This document shows, piece by piece, positions 1 to 11,700 of a stretch of 64,000 bases of DNA. The DNA lies in NCBI GenBank assembly GCA_025526915.1, contig JAHLKH010000123.1:19034-83033 (forward strand). The letters are read 5' to 3'. The notes beneath the pieces are model-generated. The model was not told where the DNA came from. It saw only the letters and a list, made by a program, of their open reading frames with translations, and did not search any database. Position 1 is the stretch's first letter. Each line of letters begins with the position of its first letter. The translations under genes were made by a program, and so were the position numbers. This DNA comes from Entophlyctis helioformis (Eukaryota; Chytridiomycota; Chytridiomycetes; Chytridiales; Chytriomycetaceae).

Positions 1-1930
1 CGATCAAGCAGTATGGCGGTCATGTCAATGAGCATCCAGAGACAGAGAAAACGTACCCGTGCATTCAGGAATGGCGTGCAGTATGCATGGCAGCGCAGAT
101 CCCAAAAGGCTCTCTCACCAGGCTTGACGTTTGGATCGGCATGCTTTGCTGTCTTGAATGCAATGGCCTCGTGGACGTCAGCTGCCTTGGCAAGTCGGTC
201 AGCGAACCTGGCACAAGAGGCAGGCACTGTGAGTTGATCTGGTCAAGAGTGCATGTGGCAGAGTCATTGCATGCATACCACCGCTGAAAGATGCCCTCGG
301 CATGTGCCATGCCAGAAGAGAGCACGTAGTTGGACTCGAGCTTATATGAAAAGTCTCTGAGATCAACCAAGATGCTGGACGCGCCATACATGTACCGCTG
401 GCCCCAATCAAAGCTGACAACGCGAACAGTCTGGTAGCCCATGTTGGTGAACAGGTTGTTGGCATCAGCAACATTGGGCAATCGCTGGGATGCATTAAAG
501 TTGCGCTTGCCCTGTCATGCCATGGCATGAGTGAGGAATGTGCAATGCATGTGCACCAATGCGTGAGTTTAGCATGCAAGTGGCTTACAGGATTGGGCGT
601 GTATGGCTTGGCGGCTGACGGGTCGGCTGGATCGGCGGCTGTGGATGGCATATCAGTTGGTGTGGACAACAAGAACGCATCTGGATTGGCACAGCAACTC
701 ACATGTGCCATCAAGGCCATCATCCAAGCCATCATCCAAGCCATCATCCAAGTCATTGTCATCATGAGCAACCCACGGCTGCTCACCTGAAGACATCAGA
801 TTGGAGTATGCAGAGCAAGGCAGCAGTCAAAATCCATGTGTGCACCAAAGCATTCAAGCATGCCACATACAGCAAGGTGACTCTGGACGGTTTGTGCAAA
901 AGTCCAACACTGTCTGGCAGATGCTGTACCCATCAGTCTTGATGCTGCCTAGTCTGACCGCCTTGGTTGGTCGTGCTGGTGGCAGAGCATCAATTGCAGC
1001 CTGGATGTGCTTCTTGCGCTGCTCATCATCCAGCTTGAGACAATCAGCTTTGAGCATTGCCATGGCTGTGGCATCTGCTTTAGCCTGGGCATTAGCTGTG
1101 TCCATCTCTGTCTTGGCCTCAGCTGGCGTTGGAAGCGATGTGTATCCGAGGCAAGTCCAGGGAGGAGGATGTTGAGGATGGCCAGCTCCTTGCTTTTGCT
1201 GAAGGCCTTCTCAATTGGGTCATTTGGCAACTTAAGGGCCAACTCGGCATCATTGTAGCCTTGGAACACAGTGCAGTGTTAGCATCAAATGGCATTGGCA
1301 TGGCATAGACAAATGTGACCTACCAAGTGCAGCCAGGAGCTGCTCTCTCAATGCTTGCAAGACAGCATTGTCCTTGGTGGGTACGCGGCCCTTCTTTGTC
1401 CCCATCACAGCCCAAAAGAGGGTGGCCTCTGTGATGAGGACAAAGGGGTTGCAGCTGGCTGGCTCTGGGCATAACTTGATGGCTGTGCCACCTGCAAGAT
1501 CACAGAGCTCCTTGAACTTACAAATGTTCGATGTTGACGTGCTGCGCACAATCGCCTGAATCGGATGCAGCTCTTGTGGGATCTTGATAGCATCCCCGTC
1601 CTGTGTGGCTGGTGGTGTGGTGTTTGTGGCATCTGTGGCAGCAGTCTTGTCCTTTGGCCTCTCGGATGTGCTGCCATCAGTGGCCAGCAGCAGCTGTGAT
1701 GCAGTCCGCTTGAGACTCAGGGCAGGAGGAGCGACATCCTGGGCAGCGTCCTGGGTGGTGTCCACACTCTCTTGGTTGTTGATGGGCCCCTTGCACCTTG
1801 CTCTCTTGTGTGTCGGTAGGCTGGATGCAGTGTCCATGGCAGCAGTGCACTTGGCGACCTTGGTGGTCTTGACTGGCTTGAACATGGCATTGACCCATGC
1901 CGCAATCTGCTCGGAAGTTGCAGTGGGCAT
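1..1930 (-). CDS. TnpB/Fanzor-like RuvC nuclease gene, 3' end outside window
   Basis: Multi-exon gene starting at the ATG at 1930 and running off the window start. Readable exons are 1324-1930, 871-1259, 703-786 and about 57-500, with GT-AG borders (GTAGGT, GTATGT, GTGAGT donors). After a Thr/Ala/Lys-rich N-terminus, the exon at 871-1259 contains KTDGYSICQ. This resembles the TDG strand that precedes RuvC-I in TnpB and eukaryotic Fanzor proteins. The next conserved exon has VVSFDWGQRYMYGAS, where the Asp fits the first RuvC catalytic residue, followed by YKLESNYVLSSGM and a segment ending in FWDLRCHAYCTPFL, like the post-RuvC-I helices of Fanzor. RuvC-II and III would lie beyond the edge. Exon 703-786 encodes an acidic NDLDDGLDDGLDDGLDG repeat. 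Two apparent one-base losses (near 1145 and 210) break the frame, and the phase into the last exon is unclear. The family call is from remembered motifs, not a search. It could instead be another RNase H-fold transposon protein. Confidence 0.5.
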
Positions 1931-1939
1931 CGCACGGTG

Positions 1940-2184
1940 TGTAACGGATGCCGCCGCAGTCCCGTGGTCACGTGACCTGCTGGCATTGATCTGGACGCGC
2001 CTCGCCCGGACTTGGCTTGGCCCTGTTGTTGTAGTTGTATCCAGCCGTAAGCCTGTATACTCACTGCCCCTCTGCCACCAGGTCTGTGCCTGAGTCTCAA
2101 TGAAGTTGTATCCAGCCGTAAGCCTGTATACTCACTGCCCCTCTGCCACCAGACGGCCAGCCGCTCTCGACGAGGACAGTTACA
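1940..2184 (+). repeat. 5' LTR of the chromovirus
   Basis: This 245-bp LTR has TGTAAC/GTTACA terminal inverted repeats. It contains two copies of a roughly 47-bp unit (starting GTTGTATCCAGCC and ending CTGCCACCAG) separated by about 25 bp. Both units read CTGCCCCTCTG here and CTGCCCTCTG in the 3' LTR. Confidence 0.92.
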
Positions 2185-2448
2185 ACAACAACCAACGCCA
2201 CCGACGCCGCCAGCCGCCGTTACCTGCGGCGTCGATTTCTTTTTGTGCGCCTATGGGCCTGTCTCGCACGCCCACCCCTGGCGCGGCCCTGCCAGCGCTG
2301 CGGCCGACGCCGACCCAGACGCCAACAGCGCCTCATTCGCCTCGCCAGACTCCTCGTTTGCCGACGAGCCGTCACACCTCCTGCATGGGTTTACGGTAAC
2401 TCTACCATCTGGGCTGATAGCCGCACGCGTGATTCTGGGCTTGGCTCC

Positions 2449-3887
2449 ATGGCCAGCGGCATGTCTGCATCCCGCCTCCCTCAGGCTGGCTCTCGTGGCC
2501 GCCAGGGTGCTCCATCGGGCAATGCAACCTCTGCAGTGGCCTCCAGCACGCCCGTGTTTCGCCACTCCTCTGCCGCGCCTCGGGGCGGCGGAGGTGCTCT
2601 GTTGGGCGGCGCGGGCGGCTCGCTCGCTTTTCCCGTCCACTCTGTTGGCGCCGCGTCCGCTTCTGTGCACCAGCTGCAGGATTCGGCCAGCGAGGACGTC
2701 CGGATCACACTGGATGACCACGCCGCATCGCTGTCTGCGGTTCAGGTCTCCATCGAGGACCTGCAGACCCATCTGCATGACACCCACGAGCTGCTAGTCC
2801 AGCAGGCGGACTCTTTCACCACGTCTGCCGCGTCCAATGAGGAGCGTCTGGCCGCTCTGTTCAACTCGGTGTCAGCCAACACGGCAGCCGTGCGAAACTT
2901 GCAGACGCAGGCCACCAAGACCGTGGAATCGATGATCGCCCTTAGCAAGCAAGTTGCCTTGGCCCAGCAGTCTGCGGACAAGGCTGTCGCTGCCACGGCT
3001 GCCTTGCAGGCGTCGCGTTCGGCCCTCGCGATTGGGTCCTCGGTGGACGCACGCCTGCCAGCAGCCGCGGACGCCCGTGCACCAAACCTCGCCAAGGTTT
3101 TCACAGACTGCTTGGGTGCCAAGCAGGTACCATTCAGCGGATTTGTGATGACCAAAGGCCCGGCTCCCTCAGTCGACTGGAACGCCACTCACAAGAACCT
3201 CAAGCCATTTGTCATTGCAGTCGGCGGAGCATACAAGGAAGCCTGCACCACTGCCGGCGTCGACGCGATCCCATTAGGCGCCATCTTCTCGCTACTGCTG
3301 CCTTATTTCTCTGGCCGCGCCTCGAGGTCACCGCATGGCACGAGTCGCATTCTGCCGACGATGATCTGTTCACGTTCCCTCAGTTCCTCGCCGACCTCCA
3401 GTCGCTCCACCGCAACCCAGAGCGGATTCGCAACCAAGCCGAAGGGAAGCTGGCGAGCCTGTTCAAGCCGACGCTGTGCCATGGCCGCGCCCCGCAGGAT
3501 TGGATTCTGGAGGCCGAACCGCTGTTCAGCGACGCGGGATACACGGATGACCAGAAGCTCAGATTCCTCCGTGCCCGCATCAAGGATCTGCCCCCAGGGA
3601 AGTTCAAGACGTATGCCGCCCTCCGCGACGCGTTCTTTGAGGATCACTCAGAGGCAGCTGAGCACGCCCTGGAGACTGCCGCCGCCACTGCTCTGGCAGA
3701 TGCCCACAAGGCCCTCGAGGCCCAGTCAAAGCCCAGCTCTGGCAAGACAGCTGCCGCGTCGCCGCGTTCTTGGAGTTCCTCGTCGCCCAAAGCTGCCACC
3801 CCCGCGCCTTCAGGCAGCAGCAGCGCGTCTGAGACGCGTAAGGCTGCCTCGCCGCTGCGACAGCCGACCATGCAGCCGATCGCCTAG
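2449..3887 (+). CDS. gag-like polyprotein of the chromovirus, one frame break
   Basis: Capsid-type protein of the retroelement. The first good ATG is at 2449. The N-terminus is Ser/Ala/Gly-rich, followed by an Ala/Gln-rich helical stretch with heptad-like spacing (about 2700-3030) and a globular region (FTDCLGAKQVPFSGF at about 3100). Near 3310 the conserved reading moves from frame 1 to frame 3, as if one base were missing, and continues with WHESHSADDDLFTFPQFLAD and an Arg/Lys-rich region to the TAG at 3885-3887. I see no CCHC zinc knuckle. The step from this stop back to frame 1 for the protease could be a genuine gag-pol recoding site; the break at 3310 looks like damage or a sequencing indel. 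Confidence 0.75.
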
Positions 3888-6585
3888 CCAGCGCCAGCAC
3901 CACTCTAAGGTTGGGCGCATCGCGGCAAAGGCCAAGGCAACCGGGTACGTTCGCTCGCCCCCTCTGGCTCCTCCTGCTCCTGCGGCTAAGCACGCTTCGG
4001 CGGCTAAGCCTGCAGCCGCGTGTAAGCCCAATGCTGACACCGAATCTCCATCGGTCCCTGCCCGTGACGACGGCGCACCAGCAATGGCTCCGGCTCGCAG
4101 TCGCTCGAAACCGTCTCGTCGTTCTCAGACGACGGGACGCGGTACAGTGACGCAGATGAAGAAGAGTGACCCATTGGGTGGTGTTGCGAATAAAAAGATG
4201 CCCTCCGCGGCCCCTGATCACCCTGTTTGTCCTGTGATGCCGCCATCGCGGCTAAAGGAGGGGCACCTTGCCCCGGTGAGGCCCATCACCACACACCGGT
4301 GCACCTTTCCGGTGTTCCTGGACAATCGCAGCGCCAGCGTCCTGGTGGACACTGGCAGCAGCGCGAATCTAGTGGCTCGCCATTGGTTGGATGCCAATGG
4401 CCTGCTCGCCGCTGCCCGGCCGTTCACCCGGCAGGCGGTGACTCTCGAGTTTGCCAACGGCAACTTGCAGAGGCTAGATTCAGAGGTATACCTCACGCTG
4501 GCCGACAGATCAGCTGCGGTCAGCCAGGTGCGGTTCCTCGTCTATGACGGTGTGGATGATGTCATCCTGGGCATGCCATGGCTGCGCACCACCGCGGAGG
4601 CGTCATTCAACTTCCGTCGCGGTGTTTTCCGCTTCTCAACCGAGTCGCGCCCCGATGTGCACCACATCTGGCAGCACGAAGACGCTCCGCCGCCTGCTGC
4701 ACCCCACAACCGGCCGCACTCTGACATCGTGGTTACCATGTCGGACATCCTCGCCCATCCTGACGAGTACGCGGAGCTGGTCTATGTGGATGACCTGCCT
4801 GAGGACCGTGAGGCAGCTGCGGATGCGCGCCTTCGCGTCGCGGCTGCAAACGGCCTCACCCCGGACGAGCTGAAGGAGAAGTACCCCTACCTTCCAGTCT
4901 GCCCGGACGAGGAGACGCAGAAGGCATTCATCGACTACTACGAGGTCTGCTGCCCGCCGCAAGGCCGCGCGCACGACTCGGAGTTCGAGATCGCGATCCC
5001 TTTCATTAAGGATGCGCAGCTGCCGCCGCGTCGTGGCCTCAAGAAACTGAACCAGGATGCATCCGTAGCGCTCAAGAAGCAGCTGGACGAGTGGTACACC
5101 AAAGGTTACATCCGCCGCTCGTCATCGCCTTTGGGCGCCGGCACGCTCTTTGTCCGCAAGAAGGATGGTTCGCTGCGGTTGGTCATTGACTACCGCGGCT
5201 TGAACAACATCTCGGTGAAGTTCCACAGTGCGATCCCGGAGATTGAGACCCTCCGTGATAACTTGGCAAACAAACCCTTCCGCTCGATGCTTGACATTCG
5301 CGAGGGCTTCCTTAACATCCGTGTTAAGGCGGAGGACCAGTGGAAAACTGCGTTCTCCACCCAGTTTGGTCACTTTGAGTTCACGGTCATGCCTTTTGGG
5401 CTGACCAATGCTCCGGCTGTGTTTACACAAGCCATCCAGTCGACGCTCAATGAGCTGCTGGGCACGTGCGTCTCGGTGTACATGGATGACATCTACATCT
5501 ACAGCGCGACGTACAAGGAGCATATCAAACACCTACGCACTGTTCTCAAGCTGCTACTGAAGGCTCAATTGTACATTAAGCCATCTAAGTGCATGATCCT
5601 GCAGCAGGACATTGAGTTCTGCGGTCACGTGCTCTCGCCCACTGGTTATTCCATTGCGCCAAAGCACTTGCAGGAGATGGCCGCAGCGCCACACATCTCA
5701 AACACAACCACTCTGGCAACTTGGCTGGGCAAGCTGGTATGGCTAAAGTCATTCATTGGTGGGCCGAACCCTGCAAAGGCGTACGCCACCATGTGCTTGC
5801 CACTATACAAGCTACTGGCCAAGAATGCCAAGTGGGAGTGGGGCCCTGCTCAAAAGCAGGCTGTGGAAGACCTGCGACAGGCAGTGCTGAAAGCGACCGA
5901 GCTGCGGTTCTTTGACCCGGCTCTGGAAACGCATGTCTACACTGATGCCAGCAACTACGTCATTGCCGGCTACCTGTCGCAGATCCACCCAGATGGCGAG
6001 AAGCTGGTGGCCTGCTGGTCACGTAAGCTTAGCCCAGCCGAGATGAACTATCCAACCCACGAACGCGAGTTGCTCGCCATCGTGGAGTTCTTCTCGCGTT
6101 TCCGTCATCTGCTGTCCAGTGTGCGCTCTGTCACGCACACTGACCACAAGGCGCTGGTCTGGTTGGCCACGCAGCCCCACCTGTCGGATCGGCAGGCTCG
6201 ATGGGTCCTGTCTCTGCAGGAATTTGATACATCCATTGAGTACGTGCCTGGCGAGCTCAACTCGCTGGCCGATCTGCTGTCCCGCGATCCCTCAAAGGCC
6301 CCTCTCTGCACAAACTGTCGCTCGCCTGTCCCGATCCGTGCTGCCAATCTGCGCACTGACTCTGACTGGGCGAAAGACGTGCGTGCGGCGTTGCCGGCCG
6401 ACCCATTCGCCTCCAGACTGCCTGGCTGGAAGGCCGACCCATCGTCTGCCACGCCGGCCGACCGCAAGGTCGTAGTGCACATGGAGTGCTTGGATGGTGC
6501 GTGGTGGTACAAAGGCAACCACTTGTATGTGCCGCAGTCTCTGCGCGCGGATCTGCTCGCCCACTACCACGATTCCCCTTTGGCG
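3888..6585 (+). CDS. pol: aspartic protease, reverse transcriptase, RNase H
   Basis: Open in frame 1. The aspartic protease motif DTGSS is at 4348-4362, with ILGMPWL downstream. Reverse transcriptase follows with VIDYRGLN, FEFTVMPFGLTNAPAVF and the catalytic YMDD at 5479-5490. RNase H is recognisable from TDAS (about 5941), THEREL, HTDHKAL and the terminal LADLLSR. The integrase zinc-finger region begins (LLAHYHDSPLA), but the frame then jumps at about 6585, where one base seems to be missing before HQGRQRT. The RT core motifs are intact. This part makes the cDNA copy in cytoplasmic virus-like particles in related elements. Confidence 0.92.
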
Positions 6586-8341
6586 CGCACCAGGGACGTC
6601 AGCGGACCACCAGCCGCTTGTCGAACCGGTACTTCTGGCCCAGAATGTCCGAGGACATTGCCGCCTACGTCGCCTCATGCGACGTGTGCCAGCGCCACCG
6701 CACGCCCAACCACCGGCCCGACGGCCTGCTGCATCCACTCGCGATCCCGGACGACTGCTTCTCGAGCGTCGCCATGGACGTCATGTTCCTGCCCGCGGGC
6801 GGACAAGACGATGCGTTTGATGCTGCTCTGGTTGTGGTCGATCGCCTGTCCGGTCTCTGCGACGCGTTCCCGTGCCGCCGCTCGTCGTCGGCCCAGGAGC
6901 TGGCCGAGCTCTTCCTGACTCGCTGGGTCTGCTCGGGCAAGGGCTTCCCGGTCGACATCGTCTCGGACCGCGACGCCCGCTGGCTGTCGGCCTTCTGGTC
7001 GAGCCTCTGCACTGCTGCCCGGATCAAGCAGAACCTCAGCACGGCTCGCCACCAGCAGACTGACGGCTTGGCCGAACGCAGCATCCGCACCATCAAGGAT
7101 GCGCTCGCCAAGGCGGCCGATTACCACGGCTCTGACTGGCCGCTGCTGCTCGGTCCCACCTGCTTTGGCCTCAACTGCGCGCCGTCTGCGTCGTCTGGCT
7201 TTGCACCCTTCTTCCTGGCGTTTGGCCGCCACCCGCGGTCCTTCCCGTCCGAGCCAGCCCTGGCACCATCTGCCGCGGCCCGCGACCTGCTGCTGGACAT
7301 GGCTGCTGCTCGCGACTCGGCCATTTTGAATCGGCGCAAAGCCCAGGCAGCCATGGCCGTTCAGGCAAACAAGCGTCGCCGCCGTCACCCTGCGTACAAG
7401 GTCGGCGACATGGTGCTCCTCAACGCTGAGGGCATCTCCTGGCCGGCGGACTCGCACCGCCCGCCGCTCACGGCCGCCAAGTGGCTCGGCCCCTTTGCCA
7501 TCACCAGCCTGGACTCTGGTGAATCTGGCCTCAACTACACGCTTGCGCTGCCTGCCTCGCTGCACCGCGTCCACAACGTGTTCCATGCCGACCGGATCTG
7601 CCCGTATGTCGACCCTCTGTCTGCGCCCACCGGCCGCAAGGATGTGCCCTCCCGGCCTGACCCCGAGTACCACGCCGACGACGGCACGTCGGACAACTAC
7701 GAGGTCGAGCGGATCGTTGACTCGCGCACTTATCGCGGCAAGATCGAGTATCTGGTCAAGTGGGTCGGTTATCCAGCCGACGACAACACATGGGTCCCAG
7801 CTGCCGACATGCGCAAGGCCCAGGACCTCGTCAAGGCGTTCCATGCTCGGCCGACCAAGGCGCCTAAGGGCAAGGCGTCCAAACCGGCTCAGCCCACGCA
7901 CGCGGCTCCTGCACCGGCTGCCCCTGCCCCCGCCGCGGCGCCTGCTCCCACGCAGCCCAAGGCATCCAAGCCCTCTCGCCGCAAGCGCACTGCGCCTGCT
8001 CCTGCACCAGTGGCCCCTGCTCCAGCAGCAGCCACGCCCGCGGCACCTGCTCCGGCTGACGAGCCGATCGCACCTGCTGCACCCGCATCTCCCTCTCTCT
8101 CTCCATCTTCCCTCCTCTCCCTCCCTCTTCTCCTCCTTCCTTCTCTCTCTCTTCTCTTCCCCCTCTCAACCATCCCGCCCCACCTCGTCGCTCTGAGCGC
8201 ACGGTTCCCCGTCCTGTGTCCTATGCGTCCATCGTTGCCCGCACTTCTGCCTCTCGTGTGTGCAACGCCCTGCATCCTCTTAGTCGCTGTTCATCCACTC
8301 TTCTTTCTTATGAGTGGCTGTCTACGCTGGGGGGAGTGTAA
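6586..8341 (+). CDS. pol continued: integrase with C-terminal chromodomain
   Basis: This part reads in frame 3. The HHCC finger ends with CDVCQRHR. The integrase core has AMDVMFLP, IVSDRDARW and the Glu in GLAERSIRT, matching the D,D-35-E triad. A GPY/F-like tract (KWLGPFAI) follows, then a chromodomain at about 7698-7815 (YEVERIVDSR, VKWVGYP, NTWVPAADM), which in chromoviruses directs integration to particular chromatin. The tail is a long Pro/Ala repeat. The last segment (RRSERTVPRPVSYASIV) is readable only in frame 2, again as if one base were lost at about 8100-8190. It ends at a TAA (8339-8341) supplied by the 3' LTR itself. Confidence 0.88.
8327..8336 (+). other. polypurine tract (plus-strand primer)
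   Basis: The purine run GGGGGGAG lies immediately before the TGTAAC of the 3' LTR. This is the expected position of the RNase H-resistant primer for plus-strand DNA synthesis. Confidence 0.75.
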
Positions 8342-8579
8342 CGGATGCCGCCGCAGTCCCGTGGTCACGTGACCTGCTGGCATTGATCTGGACGCGCCTC
8401 GCCCGGACTTGGCTTGGCCCTGTTGTTGTAGTTGTATCCAGCCGTAAGCCTGTATACTCACTGCCCTCTGCCACCAGGTCTGTGCCTGAGTCTCAATGAA
8501 GTTGTATCCAGCCGTAAGCCTGTATACTCACTGCCCTCTGCCACCAGACGGCCAGCCGCTCTCGACGAGGACAGTTACA
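8337..8579 (+). repeat. 3' LTR of the chromovirus
   Basis: This 243-bp LTR matches the 5' LTR by eye except for one C fewer in each of its two internal repeat units. The flank at 8580-8584 is CTGGG, not a copy of the left flank. Confidence 0.92.
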
Positions 8580-8738
8580 CTGGGCCAATGATCAGCTTGC
8601 CGGCTATAGTGAGTGTGCTGCTCACCTCCCTGCAGGTGCTGAGACTGGTCAGTCGCAAGCCGCAGGTTGGCCTGAGGCACAGGCTGCTGTGGTCGGCCTG
8701 CTGTGCATCGGCTGGGAGCAAGCTTGCCCACCACATGT

Positions 8739-11700
8739 CTAGATGCCGCGCAGAGTCTGCTGCTTCTTGGCCGGTCGACGTGCGCCTGCCTTCATCTCGG
8801 CCTTCCGTGTGGTGGTCCGCATTGCGCCTGCCTGTTGCACATCGCCAGTGTCCATGTCGGCCTTGATCGTGTCGGCTGGTGGTGCAGCTTGGTCAGTCAT
8901 GCTGGCCGGCGTCCAGCTGCGGTGGATCATGAGCTGCATAACCGTAACAAGCCATGCATTGAGCTTGAGCATATCCACCCGTGGCTTGGCCATCTGCTCG
9001 CCTGTAAGGACAAATGAGAGGTGCCGCAGGATGCAGGCTACAGATGTCTGGCCAGCAGACTTGCTGGTGATGAGCATTGACAGCAAGTCGTTGGGTGTCG
9101 GCACTGCTGGTGCTGCTGGTGCTGCTGGTGTGCTGGGTGCTGGTGTGCTGGGCTGCTGGCTCTTGGGCATCTTTGGCGTCTTTGGCGTCTTGTGCGTCTT
9201 TGGCTCGTCAGGCTTCTCAAAGAGACAAAGCTTGAGTGTCGTTCCGCTGATAGTTGCACTGGTGACCCAAATGAAGGGAGCTTGCCCTTGCGACTGTACT
9301 GACTTGGGCCGTACATCGCATGCGCAGTAATGTCCGTCTCGAGGATGCATGGGCCGGCCATGAGTGCGTTGCCAATGTCTCGAGGTCCTTGAGGCTATCG
9401 AGACTCAGAAAGCAATGCCCGCTCTGCTCTCCATGGGTCCACTCGTATATGTGGTACATTGGGGGAAGCGGCATGTCTGGGTTCAGATCAAGAAGCTCCT
9501 CCAGGATGGCGCCGATTACAATGAGTCCAGCATGGCGTATGCCGGCAGTGAACGAGTAGATCCGCGCAATGATGTCCTCGATGAGTTGGCAGCGTGTCCA
9601 ACCCATCGGCAACCTGCTTGCATGAACACCAAAGACTGGGGCACTCTGCAGGTGACTTGACAACATGTCCTGCACACCATGCCAGCCTGCAAGTCAGTAC
9701 ATGCAAAGCCATGCAGGCAGGCAGGCAGGCAGAATGGCAGGCAGGCAGGCAGGCAGAATGGCAATCCTGCCACTTACCTTCAGAAGCACTCGCATGCCAG
9801 GATGGTCAGGCATGTCCTCTCCATGTTGATCCGGCACGTCCTCATTGTGTTGATCAGATGCATTCCCCTTGGCTTGTTGCACTTTGCCATTGATGGCTGC
9901 AGCAGTGTCATGAACCATCCTGTGATCGTGCGGCCCAGCTTTTGAGCTGCAGATGCAGTGCAAATCGACTCCCAGCAACCCATCTGTGGCATAACATGCA
10001 TGTCAGCAAGCATCTTCAAGTATTGCAGTGTGGCATACACAACTTACGTCTTGTCGCTCTCTGATGCAGCTGTTTCAGTCTGGCGGTCTTGCTGGCGTGC
10101 ACTCTCCTTGTTGTTGTCAATGGTCTTGTTGATCACAGCATCTGCGGCTTCCTTTTTGCGGTTCTTCTCGTACGTGGCCTTCCTGGTTGCTGAGAGTAGG
10201 AGTTGTGCCTGTTGTGAGGTCCTGTGTGCAGGGCCAAACTTGCCACCAACTCAGCACAGCTTAGGTATGGTGCAGCAAGGGAGAGTGCAGACACGGAATG
10301 GAGCCAACAATAATCAACAGTGGTCCAAGCACATCAGCATGTGTGCAATAGTCCAGTACGGCATGTGGACTGACCGTTGTCTTGTTGTCAGCAGATGGAT
10401 CAACATACAAGACCTTGCCGGCAGCCATGGAGCATGATCATTGTGGGAGGGGCCAACTGGAGTGGATGCATCCAACTCAGCCTGTTGGATGTAAAATCAG
10501 TGGCTGTGCAAATTCAACACATCCATACACAGCAAGCAAAGTTGAAGACATACAGCAGATCGCTTGAGGATTGATTCCAGAATGGCGACTGTCTCTTCCC
10601 GCTTCTTGCCAAGTGTTGACAGATGGAGATCAGGCAGGCCATGATCCATGGGATGTGTCAGGCGTTCCAGCCACTCCAAAGCCTTGATCTGTATGTCTAC
10701 AAATTTGGAGAGCTTTTTCAAAGAGATGCCTGTCCGGTGGTGGTGTCGACTCTTGCATCCACCTTCCAAAAGAGTGGTGCATTTAGACAAATGTGCTGTG
10801 AGTACAGAGTGTGGCATCATCCAACAGCAGTCTCAAAGTACCTGGCATTGCTGTCTTCCTGAATGGTGGATAAGCAAGCTTGTTGAACTGTCTGCGCAGC
10901 TTTGATGCAACATCCTGTCCAACAAGCAGTGGATGAGTGGGATGTTTCAAGGCAAGGAATGCACATGCATCCAGTCATGCAACAACATACATGTCCATCA
11001 CGAATGATCTTATCTCCTTCGTTGAACTCGGTGTGCATTTCTGCTGCAGGAGACTTCTCACGTACAATCCCAATGAGCTCTGCACTGGCTGTCTTGCTGA
11101 TCTCTGCCAGAACGTTGCGGCCAGTGAATCCGTCGGTGTTGCAAGCGACGCGATCTGCTGCGTGTAACAGAACACAGTCAACAGCAACTGGACATCCCTT
11201 GACTTGTTCCAGCAAAGTGTTGAGTCGCTTGGTGTTGATGATGCCTTCGACTTGCTGCTTGACATCTTCCTGGGAGAGATGGACAACATTGGGGCCTTGC
11301 TTGCCTTGCTGGGCCTTGGGGTGAACAAGAACACAGTCGCGATGTAGCCGGCAGCTGCATTGCAATCCAATCAAACACAGAATGCCAAGTCAGTTATACA
11401 ACACACACCAAGCAATGTCATGCATGTGTACCTTGTGGTGGTTGTGCCAACAGCTGTGCTGCTGTCAATGGCATGTAGGGATGGACAGTCAGTAGAGTGT
11501 TGTGCATGCAAATGCATCTGTGCCACCATGCCATGACCAGTCAAACAAAATCTTGCCTCTGCGCTGGTGCATCACCAGATGGGCTGCTGTGACTGGATGG
11601 GGATGTGGTCTCACCAACAGAGCTTCCTGATTCATCGTGGTGGACAAAAACGCCAAAGGCGTTCAGGAAGCTCTTGGTGAGGGCCACACCACCATCCAGC

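Larger units (their letters stand above)
1940..8579 (+). mobile_element. Ty3/gypsy chromovirus LTR retrotransposon, nearly full length
   Basis: LTRs of 245 and 243 bp begin TGTAAC and end GTTACA. They flank gag, then protease, reverse transcriptase, RNase H, integrase and a C-terminal chromodomain. That order and the chromodomain place it among Metaviridae chromoviruses. The LTRs differ only by two one-base deletions, so insertion is recent by LTR divergence. The 5-bp flanks (CGGTG left, CTGGG right) do not form a target-site duplication. The left LTR starts 9 bp upstream of the start codon of the minus-strand gene ending at 1930. Frame breaks in gag, before the integrase and in the C-terminal tail would disable this copy if they are real. 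I did not find a convincing tRNA primer-binding site after the 5' LTR. Confidence 0.93.

Noticed and set aside
6675..7901. 408-aa minus-strand frame across the integrase
   Set aside because: Antisense shadow of the integrase and chromodomain coding sequence.
8580..8738. Possible remnant of a gene between the 3' LTR and the XPG-like stop
   Set aside because: Frames here are short, repeat LTR-derived codons and show no similarity to neighbouring exons. I see nothing to annotate.
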